The notes below the pieces were generated by a model that saw nothing but the letters and a program-made list of their open reading frames with translations, ran no database searches and was not told where the DNA came from. DNA of 64,000 bases. Source: Caecitellus pseudoparvulus. Taxonomy: Eukaryota > Bigyra: Bicosoecida. The translations under genes and the position numbers were made by a program. The stretch covers positions 1-64,000 of the forward strand of contig CBFFRQ010000093.1 in NCBI GenBank assembly GCA_965644315.1, read 5' to 3'. Shown here in pieces: positions 20,463-30,982 of the stretch (the first letter of the stretch is position 1; each line of letters starts with the position of its first letter).

Positions 20463-20969
20463 ATGCCGCCCAAGGAGTGCTGCATCTGCAGGGAGGACAG
20501 CCTGTTCCGGTGCCCAAGCTGCAAGCTGCGGTATTGCTCTGGGGAGTGCTTCAAGGCCCACAAAGCGCAGTGTGAAGCTGCAGCAGCAACAGCAAGCCAG
20601 GACAGTGAACACGACGTGAACGTGCGGGTACCAGTAGCTCCCGGGAGTGGCAGTGCAGGCCTGGAGGTAGACACCGAGGACGATCCGTATCGAGTGGTTT
20701 TGACGCCGGAGCAGTTGCATGGTCTGCACACATCGCCAGAGGTGGTGCAAGCTCTGCGGGACACCCGCCTGCGGAAATTGCTTGTTGCTATCGACACCGC
20801 GCCTGACCGGGAGGCTGCCTTGGAGCGCGCGCGGCTGCAAGACGAGCATTTTCGAGCTTTCATTGACAGCATGCTGGGGGCCGTGGGGTATGCTGAGCCG
20901 GTGACCAGCGCCACGGTCGGCTCCCACGCGATTCCTGACGGGTACAAGGCCTACTCCTTCTCTGGCTGA
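20463..20969 (+). CDS. ZNHIT3: HIT-type zinc finger protein, ZNHIT3/Hit1-like
   Basis: An intronless 168-residue protein. The N-terminus has a HIT zinc finger: CCIC, CPSC, YCSGEC and a final His/Cys pair (HKAQC) in canonical spacing. The C-terminal half contains a helical segment, LTPEQLHGLHTSP through LRKLLVAID, matching the Hit1/ZNHIT3 C-terminal domain that binds NUFIP/Rsa1 in box C/D snoRNP assembly. ZNHIT2 and MYND proteins share the finger but not this tail. The first ATG in frame, at 20463, is used. Its stop codon is only six bases from the convergent POLE2 stop. Confidence 0.75.
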   Translation: MPPKECCICREDSLFRCPSCKLRYCSGECFKAHKAQCEAAAATASQDSEHDVNVRVPVAPGSGSAGLEVDTEDDPYRVVLTPEQLHGLHTSPEVVQALRDTRLRKLLVAIDTAPDREAALERARLQDEHFRAFIDSMLGAVGYAEPVTSATVGSHAIPDGYKAYSFSG

Positions 20970-20975
20970 AGATCG

Positions 20976-22888
20976 CTACACTTGGCTCATTTCCAGGCGG
21001 CGCTTGGCGGGATAGTACACGACAAACTTGCCCCCATGGGGGAAGGACCCAGGGTTGAAGCAGGACGTGCCCCCCACTGTGTAGTGGTACTGGCCACAGC
21101 CTTCCCCCACTACCAGCACGTCTGGCGCTGGGTACAGGCGCAGGGATGCATCGTAGTCCCAGTGTACTGGCTGCACCCGCAGGGGCAAGGGCAGCAGGTG
21201 CATCTGGTGCAGCATGGTGTGCAAGGCGGCCTTGGTGACTTCCGACCCCCCTCCCTCCTCCTCCTCCTCCTTGGCCAGCGACACGTCCTCAGCATCTGAG
21301 CCTTCTCCACCCTCGTCCTGCCCCCCCCTCCCACCGGCTCCAGCGTCAGGGTGCTCCACATCGCCCCCTCCCGTCCTGTGTTGCGTGTCATCGAAGTCAA
21401 ATGGCTCTGGCAGGGATGTCTTGACTGCATGCTTGCCCAGGCGGGCCGACACCTCCTCCCGGAACACCACGAGCTCCTGGGTATGGAAGCGCAGGCGGCA
21501 GGGGTTGGAGGCCAGCACCACCTGGGGCGTGCGCGCCTTGAGGCGCTCGCAGAAGGAGGCCGGGAGGCCTGGCCGAGGCAGGACCCGCCCCGCGCCGGGG
21601 TCAGCTGGCCCCGGCACCAGGACACAGGGCGTGCTGGACAGAGCGGGGAAGTCAGCGAGGAGAGCAGCCAGGTCGTCCAGGCCCCTGCACAGGTCGTCTT
21701 TGTCCGACGCCCCCGCTCCGAAGGGGTGTGATAGGAAGTTGCCTTGCAGGATGAGGGCTGTGGGGAGTGCGCCGAACTCCACCCATGTGCGAAGCATGAC
21801 GCGGAGGTTCCTGAGGACGGACGGGTCGTCCAGGTGCACGTCTGAGGCGAAGACGATGAATGCGCGCCTGGCCGCTTGCTCCATGGCCAGGGCCTGGGCG
21901 AATTGGGCCGGCGTGGTGAGGCTGCGGGAGGGGTCCACGACGCCCATCGCGGCGCAGGCATCCGCCCTGTCCTCCAGGAAGGGCTGCCCCACCAGCGTAG
22001 CACGCACCTGCCCAGCCCCCCCATCCCCATCCCGATCAAAGACGCCCTCCACCACTACCACGCACGTTTCAGTAAGCAGGCCCACTGGCACGACACAGTC
22101 GGCGTCGAAGGCCAGAGACACACGGGAATGCAAGTCTTCCAGCTCGTACCGGCCCTCCTCAGGGCAAGACAGCATGGCTAGGATCAGGACTGAATCTCCA
22201 TGGTGCCCTCCCAGCGACTCGATGGCGGTGAGTCGGAGGTGGCCGCGGGCAGCGGCGCTCGGCACGCCCGGGAGCGCTGCCTTGGTGGCGCCACTGGCGA
22301 AGGATGGGTGCCTGCTCATGCGCTGCTGTGCCAAAATCAGGCGTTCTCTGTACATGTTGATCTTGGAGTCGGCCTGGGCGTGCAGGCTGCGCGGCTTGCT
22401 TGACACGTGAAACGCCTTGCGAGCCGAGTCGTATTCGTAGTGGGGCATGCGGAAGGCGGAGAACACCTGGAAGCGCTCTGCTGAGACATCTTGCTTGTTC
22501 TTCGTCTTCTCCGCTACCACTGCTGTGATGCAGTCCTCGTCCACAATGGAAGAAGCGCCTGGGGGTGGGGGAGGGTGGCCGTGTGCGGGTGGTGGAAATC
22601 GCGGCAGCGGCATGGGTGCGGGCCACACACCGCCTCCGCGCTCGATGTGTGCTTGAACGTTGTCAATGAGCCCTCGCAGCAGCTCGTGCTGGTTGGCGCC
22701 GGCGCGAGCCCTGTGCCAGCGTCAGGAGCGGGGAATGCAGCAGAGCGCTGCGCCAGGCGCAGCTCGCCAGCGTACCCTCTCAGCGTGCGCTGAATTGCAA
22801 CAAGGGCATCCTTGCGCAGAACGAGGGAATTCAACTTGAACTCTTTGTAAATCTCCCCTGCTGTCACAGGCTGCTCGAGGGCTGCCAT
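20976..22888 (-). CDS. POLE2: DNA polymerase epsilon subunit B
   Basis: Non-catalytic second subunit of the leading-strand replicase. Exons 22888-22776 and 22710-20976, separated by a 65-nt phase-2 intron, encode 615 residues. Exon 1 carries the N-terminal helical domain (FKLNSLVLRKDAL). Exon 2 has the OB-fold region (LTAIESLGG) and the inactive phosphoesterase fold: FVFASD-like VFASDVHLDD, ILQGNF, VPGPADPG, LPRP, ASNPCRL, FREE and the conserved end CFNPGSFP followed by a (V/F)YYP motif. The human protein is about 527 residues; the extra length here is mainly an acidic, Gly/Glu-rich insertion between residues about 485 and 525. The spliced start is supported because it joins the N-terminal helices in frame. 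A 404-bp internal segment is duplicated at 9097-9500. Confidence 0.92.
21371..21774 (-). repeat. Source segment of POLE2 fragment duplicated at 9097
   Basis: This part of POLE2 exon 2 has a near-identical partner at 9097-9500 in the same orientation. Eight substitutions, all silent, separate them. Because the copied part lies within one exon, the match cannot tell whether the copy came from DNA or RNA. Confidence 0.85.
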
Positions 22889-23301
22889 GACTGCAGGGCT
22901 GCGTCTTCGTGAAGGCGCCTGCGGGATTTGAAGGCTGCACAGCGATACGCTTGTCCAGACTGCCGGCGCGAGGGCGTGGCGTCACCCAAGACGCTGGCCG
23001 TGAAGGCTGGAGCAGCTCACTTTGCCTGTCAGGTGCAGTGTGGGGTGTGCCAGCCGCGTGGAGGTGGTGCGGTGTTGAGCCCCCCTGACACAGGCTTGTG
23101 AGGGGGGGGTGGGAAGCACTTGCCAAGCGCCTGCCTCCGCTGCAGAGCATCGTCCTCCGCCACAATCTCTCCACACCTTCGACTCTTCATGCGCACGCAC
23201 ACCCCGTGCGCCTATTCTCCTGCAGTCCCACTGCAGTTTCTGGACCACAGTTTCGCAGACGCTGCTGCTGCAGGTCTTGCGTCAGGTTCTCGCTCAGCAC
23301 C
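22889..23301. promoter_or_regulatory. Divergent promoter region, POLE2 / ABCB exporter
   Basis: The 413-bp interval separates the start codons of two divergent genes and must contain both promoters. It has a G run at 23102-23109 and C-rich tracts. No coding sequence or known motif is identified. Confidence 0.4.
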
Positions 23302-26300
23302 ATGGCGACGTCGAAAGAGGCCACATCGCAAGCCAAGGTGGCTGCGGAACCCGCACCATCTGATGGGAAGAAGGAGGAAGAGGAGACACTCCCTATGGAC
23401 GAAGGTCTGCCTGCCACCATCGGGTACTGGGGCATGTACCGGTACGCCAACGGGCGGCAGTGGGCACTCACGATCATCGGCTGCATTATGTCGTGTCTGA
23501 ATGGCGCATCCCTCCCCGGATTTGCTTTGCTATTTGGTGAGTGATTAGATGTACTACATGCTGCACGCTCGCCTCAATGTGGCCTGGCCAATGCTGTTGT
23601 AGGAGCGGCGGAGTGTGCCACGCAGGTTGCGGAACTTGGTCCGCGAACCATGGGGTTCGCTCCGCTGCGCCTGTGCGCGAGAGCAGGCACTCTCACCCCT
23701 TTCTGTTATTCCTACACAGGTGATCTTATCGACAGCTTGAATGGGGGCGCAGGTGGGCAGCTGGATATGGCCCGTGATGTCGCCATGTGGTACGTCGGCT
23801 GTGCTCGGGTGGCGTATTGCCGCGGGTCCCCGCCGCACACCTTCCGCATCGAATGCTGCGCAGGTTCGCCGTCCTCGTGAGTAAAGTGTCACTTTAAATG
23901 ATAGATTCTGAACCTTTCTAGGTGTTTGTTTTACGGTTTTTCGACTAGGCGCCACAGTTCGCGCGTTTGTGCCAGCGGACCTGCCGGTCCTCGTCAGCGC
24001 TTTTTCGCCATTCCGCACGTCTCCGCCACCCTCACGCAGGCCGCCGGCACGTTCATCGCGTCGTTTTGCGAAGTGTCCCTCACCATGCAATCAGCGAACG
24101 AGCAGATCAAAGTGGTGCGATACGAGTATTTGAAAGCCCTGCTGTACCAAGACATTGCCTTCCACGACAAGAACAAGGCAGGCGACATGGCGTCCCGCCT
24201 GGCCGAGCAGTCCACCACCATGGTGGCTGGCATGGGCAACAAGCTGGGCGCCACCTGCCACCACATCGGGACATTCTTCGGCGGCATCGCCGTGGGCTTT
24301 GTTTTCTCGGCTGAGCTGTCAGGCGTCATCCTGGCATTCTTCCCCGGCTTCATGATCGCTGGCGCGCTCATGCAGTATGCAGGGGACACCTTTGAACGCC
24401 GCGTGGCAGATGCTTACGCTGCCGCCAACGCCATTGCCTCTGAAGCCATCACCAGCATCAAGACTGTCATCGCCTTCTCCCGTGAGCGCACGGAGATTCA
24501 GCGGTACGACTCGAACCTGGACGAGGCCCGCAAGGAAGGCTCCATGCGCTCGTTCGTGGGCGGCGGCGCCTTCGGCCTCTTCAACTTCTTCATGTTCTGC
24601 GCGTACGGCATCGGGTGCTGGTATGGCGCAGAGCTCATCGCTCGGGACCGCGAGGACAAGCCCCTCAAGTGTGACTTCCTCGCCATTGCCGCGTCAGGCG
24701 GCGAAATCGACTTCACCACTGACGAGTGCTTCACGGGCGGCACCGTGATGAGCGTCTTCTTCGGAGTCCTCATCGGCGGCTTCTCCGTGGCACAGGCTGC
24801 CCCCAACTTCGCCGACTTTGCCAAGGCCCGCGCCGCAGCGACGAAGCTCTTCCACGTCATCGACACTGTGCCCGCTGTGAACTCCACGGGGGAGTCCAGT
24901 GGCCGCAAGGTGGACCCCAAGACCTTCGTGGGCCGCATCGAGTTCAAGAACGTCACGTTCCGGTACCCCACCCGCCCCGAGGAGGTCGTCCTGCAGGGCC
25001 TCAACCTGGTGATCGAGCCTGGGGAGCAGGTGGCCCTCGTGGGCCCCTCTGGCTCCGGCAAGTCCACCATCATCGGCATCTTGCAGCGCTGGTACGACGT
25101 GGAGTCGGGCGAGGTGCTCATCGACGGTGTGAACATCACTGAGTACGATGCAGTGTCCCTGCGTGCCGCCATGGGCCTGGTGCTGCAGACACCCATTCTG
25201 TTTGACGCCAGCGTGAAGGACAACGTGTCTTTTGGCGTGGGCGGGCTGCAGGAGACGGACAGCGCCTCCATCGTCGCTGCCTGCAAGGCTGCCAATGCTC
25301 ACGACTTCATCATGGAGAAGGACGAACAGTACAACTACCAGGTCGGCGTGCGGGGGCAGAAGCTGAGCGGTGGCCAGCGTCAGCGTGTCTGCATCGCCCG
25401 TGCCATCCTGCGCAAGCCCCGCATCCTGCTGGCTGACGAGGCCACCTCTGCCCTGGACAACAAGTCTGAGAAGGTCGTGCAGGCATCCCTGGACAAGCTG
25501 CTGGCAGATGGCAGCGGGCGCACGACCATCGTCATCGCACACCGCCTGACCACCATCCAGAACTCCAACAAGATCGTCGTGCTCGAGTACGGCAAGAAGG
25601 TGGAGGAGGGTAACCACGACGAGCTCATGGCCATGGAGGGCGGCCTGTACCGCAAGCTGTACTTGCTGTCTCAGCACAGTGGAGAGGCGGAGGGGGCGTC
25701 GCCCACTGACTCTGAGGAGTCGGGGGCTGCCGGTGGCACTGACGTGCACACCATCGTGCAGGTGGCCAGCACATACGAAGGGCCCAAGGCCACCTCTGCC
25801 GTGTCCAGCGTCAGCATGACCCGGGAGCCCTCTGACTCTGGGGCAGCCGATAAGCCGGCCGAGGATGAGGCGAGTGCAGAGCCAGAGGAGACTGGCTGCT
25901 GTGGGCGCAAGAAGGTCAAGAGCAAGGAGGAGTTGGAGCAGGAGGAGAAGCTGAAGAAGTACCCTGCCGTGAGCTTCTGGCGTGTGGTGCGGGAGTGGCA
26001 GTACCCTGACTTCCCCCTGCTGGCGCTGGGCATCCTGTTCGCCTGCGTGAACGGCGCCATCTTCCCCGGCTTCGCGCTGATCTTCACCGAGATTACCACC
26101 ACCATGTTCGAGCTGAACACTGACCGCCTGCGCGAGCGTGCGGTGGACTTGCTGGTGCTCTTCATCATTCTCGCCATCGTCTCCGGCGTGGGGTACGTCG
26201 GGCAGCAGACTGCCTTTGGCATCGCCGGGGAGCGCCTCACCAAGCGCCTGCGTGCTGCCACATTCAAGGCTGTCATGCGCCAGGACGCGACCTTCTTCGA

Positions 26301-27873
26301 CCACCCAGACCACACCCCCGGCCGCCTCACGGCGCGCCTGTCCGCTGACGCCGCCCTCGTGCGAGCCACCACAGGGGAGGCAGTGGGGCTCATGATTCAG
26401 AACATCATCTCCCTCCTCGTCGGCATTGGGCTGGCGTTCGAGGCGTCCTGGCGTATGACGCTGGTCATGCTGGCCACCATCCCCCTCATGATCTTGGCAG
26501 CCATGCTGGAGACGGCCTTCTTCTTCGACAGCGGCGGCGCCAAGGACAGCGGCTTCAACGAGGCGGCATCTGTGGCCCTGGAGGCTGTCAGCGCCGTCCG
26601 CACTGTGAACGCCTTCTCCCTGCAGCCCCGCGTCCTGCACATGTTCAAGAGCGCCATGGATGCGACAGATGCTGTGAACAACAAGCGCGCCCTCGTGTCT
26701 GGCTTCGCCTTTGGCGTGTCGCAGGGCCTCATGTTCCTCATCTACTCCCTCTGCTTCTGGGCTGGAACTGAGTTCATCGCCGAGGGCTACATCAACTTCG
26801 AGCAGCTGTTCAAGGTGTTCTTCGTCGTCACCATGGCTTCGTACGGCGCCGGGCAAGCCAGCTCCATGGCCACCGACTCCAGCAAGGCCGAGCCCGCCAA
26901 GCGCTCCATCTTCGCGCTCATTGACTCCGAGAGCGGCATTGACGCGGTGAACCCAGACGGTGCCCGGTTCTCGTCGCCTGAGGGCCTCATCGAGTTCAAG
27001 GACGTCACATTCGCCTACCCTTCCCGCCCACACATGCCTGTGCTGAAGGACTTCAACCTGCGCGTGGAGCCTGGCCAGACAGTGGCACTCGTGGGCCCCT
27101 CTGGCTCCGGCAAGTCCACGGTCGTCGCCCTGCTGCAGCGCCAGTACGACCCACAGAGCGGGGAGGTGCAGGTGGATGGCAGGGACATCAAGCTGTACAA
27201 CCCCGTTGACTACCGCAACCAGTTCGGCTTCGTGCCACAGGAGCCGACGCTGTACCACGAGTCCATCGCGTACAACGTCGCCTATGGCAGGCGCGTGGAC
27301 GCCTCCCCCGACGCCACCCCCGAGTCCATGGAGGTGAAGGGCATGAAAGGGGACGGCTCCAGCCCCACCGACGACGTCAAGTCCGCAGTGCAATCTGCCA
27401 ACGCCCTGGAGTTCGTCTCTGGCTTCGACGAGGGCTTCAAGACCTCCTGCGGGCAGAATGGCACCGGCTTGAGCGGCGGGCAGAAGCAGCGCGTGGCCAT
27501 CGCGCGTGCCATCATCCGGCAGCCTCAATTCCTGCTGCTGGACGAGGCCACTGCTGCCCTGGACAACGAGACCGAGCGCATTGTGCAGGAGTCCATCGAC
27601 AGCCTGCTGGCAGATGGCGCCTCCCGCACCACTGTCGTCATTGCACACCGCCTGAGCACCATCCAGGCAGCCGACGTCATCTGTGTCGTCGTGGATGGCA
27701 GCATCCAGGAACGTGGCAACCATGCTGAACTCATGGCCAAGGGGGGCTTGTACGCCAAGCTAGTGGAGGCGGGCGGGCATAAAGGCACCAGTGCCATTGG
27801 CACGCCTGGCACCGCAGCGGCTGCCGCGGCCGAGGAGAGCAAGGCTGCGCCTGAGGGTGAGGCAGATGCATAG
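23302..27873 (+). CDS. Full-length ABCB-type exporter (P-glycoprotein-like)
   Basis: ATP-driven export pump with two TMD-NBD halves in one 1385-residue chain. Exons 23302-23536, 23720-23808 and 24040-27873; introns of 183 and 231 nt. NBD1 has GPSGSGKST near residue 444, LSGGQRQR near 549 and LLADEATSALD near 570. NBD2 has GPSGSGKST near 1125, LSGGQKQR near 1253 and LLLDEATAALD near 1272. Both catalytic sites look intact. An acidic, Ser-rich linker with a CCGRKK-like basic patch joins the halves. The cytosolic N-terminus is acidic and has no targeting peptide, suggesting plasma-membrane or vacuolar location rather than organelle half-transporters. The substrate cannot be predicted. The second intron contains an AT-rich block near 23880-23945. 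Confidence 0.92.
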
Positions 27874-28038
27874 GCTGAGTAGACCCTCTCCTTTTCATGT
27901 GCCACGAGGCAGAGCAATGCATGCGCCTGCACACACCCGGCTGTGCCACTTTGCACATGCTCACCCACATCCATTCTGCATTGCACCTCGCCAGTCGCAT
28001 GCTGTGCTGCTTGTACCCTGAGCCCCCTTCCAGCCGCC

Positions 28039-29719
28039 ATGGCAGACACCAGCGGGCAAAACAGCCCAGCCCTGGACTACCACTCCGTGAAGCCCATGGG
28101 GAAGCTGAAGGTGGTAGCCACCAAGCCATGTGCAACTCAAGCTGACCTCAGCCTGGCATACAGTCCTGGGGTGGCTGAGCCATGCCTGGAGATCGCAAAG
28201 GACGAGGAGGCGTCTTATCGCTTCACTGGGCGCGGGTGCGTGATTGTGCGGTGGTTCGCCAAGCCTCACTTGGGCTGTGACAGACTCGTCTCGCCCCCTG
28301 AGCAGGAACCTTGTGGGAGTGGTGTCCAACGGAACTGCTGTGCTGGGTCTTGGCGACATTGGGGCAGCGGCTGGCAAGCCTGTCATGGTGAGTGGTGCAT
28401 GGGCGCCTCGTTCTGGGCTGCGCGGGGCTCACTTGTCATGCGGAATTTGAAGCCAGCAAAGTACGCCTGCCCACGGCCTTGTCACGCCTTGCCAAGCACA
28501 GGAAGGCAAGGCAATTCTCTTCAAGCGCTTTGCGGGAGTGGACTGCTTTGACATCGAAGTAGATGAGCGGGATCCCGACAAGGTGAGTGGGCGAGTGGCC
28601 AGCACATGCACTGTGACACGCTATGGCGTGAGGCTTCCAGGGAACAACACCCCGCTCGCAACTTGGCATGTACGCTGCACCGCCCCCCTCGCCCAGCTGG
28701 CGGACATTGTCTGCGCACTTGAGCCTACGTTTGGAGGCATCAACCTCGAAGACATCAAGGTGTGTGGCTGCGCGGGCCAGCACCGCAACTCATCCTCACC
28801 CGGCAGTTTCCGTGCGCTCCCGGTGCAGGCTCCTGAGTGCTTCAAGGTGGAGGCGGCATGCAAGGAGCGCATGAACATCCCCGTCTTCCACGACGACCAG
28901 CATGGCACGGCGGTGGTGACAGGCGCTGCCTTGTTGAACGCCCTGCACCTGCAGGGCAAGGAGCTGGGCGACGTGAAGGTGGTGTGCATCGGCGCTGGCG
29001 CCAGTGCCGTGGCCTGCATGAGCCTCTGGGTCTCCCTCGGCGTGCAGCGCAGCAACATCACCATGCTGGACTCTGCAGGCGTCATCAAGCACGGCCGCAG
29101 CAGTGGCAGCTGGAACGAGTACAAGGAGCAGTTCGCACAGCCAGCGGCGGACACGAGGGCGTCCCTGGAGGACGCCCTCGTGGGGGCTGACGTCGTCATC
29201 GGCCTCTCCTCAGGCGGCAAGATCCCTGAGCCGGCCATCAAGACCATGGCGCCCAAGCCAGTCATCTTCGCTCTGGCCAACCCAGACCCCGAGATTGCGT
29301 ATGACCGGGCCAAGGAGCTGACGGGTGGGGAGGCCATCGTCGCGACGGGGCGCAGCGACACGCCCAACCAGTGCAACAACGTGCTGTGTTTCCCCATGCT
29401 GTTCCGAGGTGCCCTGGACTGCCGCGCGGCCGGCATCACGGAGGACATGAAGGTGGCTGCCGCCCACGCCATCGCCGACCTGGCCCGGCAGGACGTCCCC
29501 GACTTCGTCAAGAAGGCGTACGGCGACGAAGGCCTGAGCTTTGGACCCGACTACATCCTTCCAAAGGCGTTTGACTCCCGCCTCTTGCCGTGGGTGGCTT
29601 CTCGCGTGGCTCGCATTGCGGGGGAGACGGGGACCGCCAAGGCGCCCATTGCTGACTTGGGTGCGTATGAAGTGGAGTTGGCTGCGCTGGCGCAGCGCCT
29701 GGCCGAGGACCACGCCTAA
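28039..29719 (+). CDS. Malic enzyme, bacterial (MaeB-like) short type
   Basis: Oxidative decarboxylation of malate to pyruvate. Exons 28039-28235, 28306-28387, 28502-28582, 28697-28759 and 28829-29719 encode 437 residues; each junction restores a family motif. Recognisable are [70 protein letters not shown] and the dinucleotide-binding GAGASAVAC. This matches the short bacterial/archaeal malic enzymes of about 430 residues, not the approximately 550-residue eukaryotic ME1/ME2 family. The phosphotransacetylase-like C-terminus of full MaeB is absent. There is no clear mitochondrial presequence, so a cytosolic enzyme is likely. The four introns show the gene is nuclear and established. Cofactor preference is not determined. 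Confidence 0.9.
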
Positions 29720-29765
29720 GCACGGCATGCACCATTTAAATGCATGCTGCAGAGTGCTGCCACGC

Positions 29766-30452
29766 TCACCCAAGGGGGTGCCCTGGCGACTGGCTTGCAG
29801 TTTGGCCGCGCCGCCGCAACGTGGGCTCAGGCGCACCCTGCCCGCTGGGTGGGAGCGCACTTTCGCCGGAGCTGTCCCGGGATGAATCCGGCTCCGCGGC
29901 AGCAGCAGCCTCTGGGGACAGCTGCACACCTAGTCTGCGCAGCTCAGCCTCAATGCTGCGCAGCTCCGCTGTCACAGACTCCATTTCCCCATCCCACTGC
30001 GCTGCCTGGGCGGGGTCCAGGCCCAGAGAGCCACGTTGTGCCTGACGCTCCCCCTGCTGTCCTGCACTCTCGCCAGGCTTGTCGGTCGCCGCCTGCCTCG
30101 CTGGCTGCCACACCGGGTTGTATTTGCCGCGCCCAGCGGATGGCTTATGGGGAGGGCACAGGCGTTCCGTGCACCACATAGACAGAGCAGACAGCGTAAC
30201 CGCAACTGCAATGACAAGTGCAATGGCTGTGTACCATTCCAGCCCCCCCAGCCACACCAAGGCGCGCAGCCAGGCTGGGTGTGAAGCCAGGGCGCGGACA
30301 GCGCTCGCAAACCGCGCCTCCAGCCCGGCCCTGGCCAAGAAGCCCTTGGCAGCGTTCACACCCCACACGATGCCCGGTCGCACAGCATGACGAATGAAAA
30401 GTGCGACTGGGAGCACGAAAACCGCCGCAATAAGGAACCACCACCACCGCAT
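29766..30452 (-). CDS. Small membrane protein of unknown family
   Basis: Not recognised. A 228-residue intronless protein starting MRWWWF. It has a hydrophobic N-terminal segment (residues about 3-22, possibly an anchor) and a second one around residues 75-100 (LEWYTAIALVIAVAVTLSAL). The C-terminal half is hydrophilic and Glu/Arg/Ser-rich with one short helical heptad-like stretch, probably cytosolic. The ATG at 30452 was chosen because the hydrophobic segment follows at once. It ends 46 bp from the convergent malic enzyme stop and is divergent from calreticulin. Coding status rests on frame length and domain-like composition only. Confidence 0.5.
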   Translation of the reverse strand: MRWWWFLIAAVFVLPVALFIRHAVRPGIVWGVNAAKGFLARAGLEARFASAVRALASHPAWLRALVWLGGLEWYTAIALVIAVAVTLSALSMWCTERLCPPHKPSAGRGKYNPVWQPARQAATDKPGESAGQQGERQAQRGSLGLDPAQAAQWDGEMESVTAELRSIEAELRRLGVQLSPEAAAAAEPDSSRDSSGESALPPSGQGAPEPTLRRRGQTASQSPGHPLG

Positions 30453-30982
30453 GGCATCGACGTTTCGGCTGCGTTTCGCGCCGACAGCACAGGCCGACAC
30501 GCCGCTTCCTTGGCCGTGTGCCTGATCGGGGCGTGGAAGTGACCTGCGGACTGCCCTTGCATGTCCCACCGAAAGAAGTGGTTGACTCCTACAGTGGAGC
30601 CGGGGGGCAGGTTGTGCTCAGTTCTCCGGAATGTGCGCGGCACAGAGCCTCAAACCTTCACACACTGCCCAAACGGCGGGCAGGGTGCGGCCGTAGCGCC
30701 CCCCCCACACACCAGAGTGCTCCCAAGCTGAGAAGCATTCAGGATACGCCCCGGAATTCCGTCGATTTTGTCGCTCTGAGGCTTCGCCGCCGCTTGTTGA
30801 GTCCCCGACACGGTGCACCCTTGTGCCAATTTTCCCGTGTTATCCCCCCCTTTGACAAGCCTTGACCGTGGCACGCCAGAAGCCCACCGGCCTCACATTC
30901 CTCACTCTGCTCGATCGACAAGCACATCATTCTTGGGACTACCCCCAAGTTGTGTTGCCTTCGCAGCTTCTCCTCGTCAAAC
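30453..30982. promoter_or_regulatory. Divergent promoter region upstream of calreticulin
   Basis: This 530-bp interval separates the membrane-protein gene and calreticulin. It contains dispersed element B (30605-30765), which resembles 16675-16850 in another divergent region. No ER-stress element was confidently identified. Confidence 0.4.
30605..30765 (+). repeat. Dispersed intergenic element, member B
   Basis: This segment shares ordered blocks with 16675-16850, including GGTTGTGC, CGGAATGTGCG, a GCGCCCCCCCC run and CCAGAGTGC, in the same orientation. Both members lie between divergent genes, so a shared regulatory module is as likely as a mobile-element remnant. The comparison is by eye. 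Confidence 0.4.

Noticed and set aside
20463-20969. MYND-type zinc finger
   Set aside because: Cysteine spacing could suggest MYND, but the short finger and the C-terminal Hit1/ZNHIT3-like helical segment favour the HIT class.
21214-22410. 398-residue plus-strand frame opposite POLE2
   Set aside because: POLE2 motifs on the minus strand are unambiguous; this Ser/Pro/Arg-rich frame is its shadow.
24694-27723. 1009-residue open frame antisense to the ABCB exporter
   Set aside because: The sense strand encodes intact ABC motifs. The antisense frame has low-complexity His/Gly/Leu-rich sequence with no domain and arises from GC-rich codon bias.
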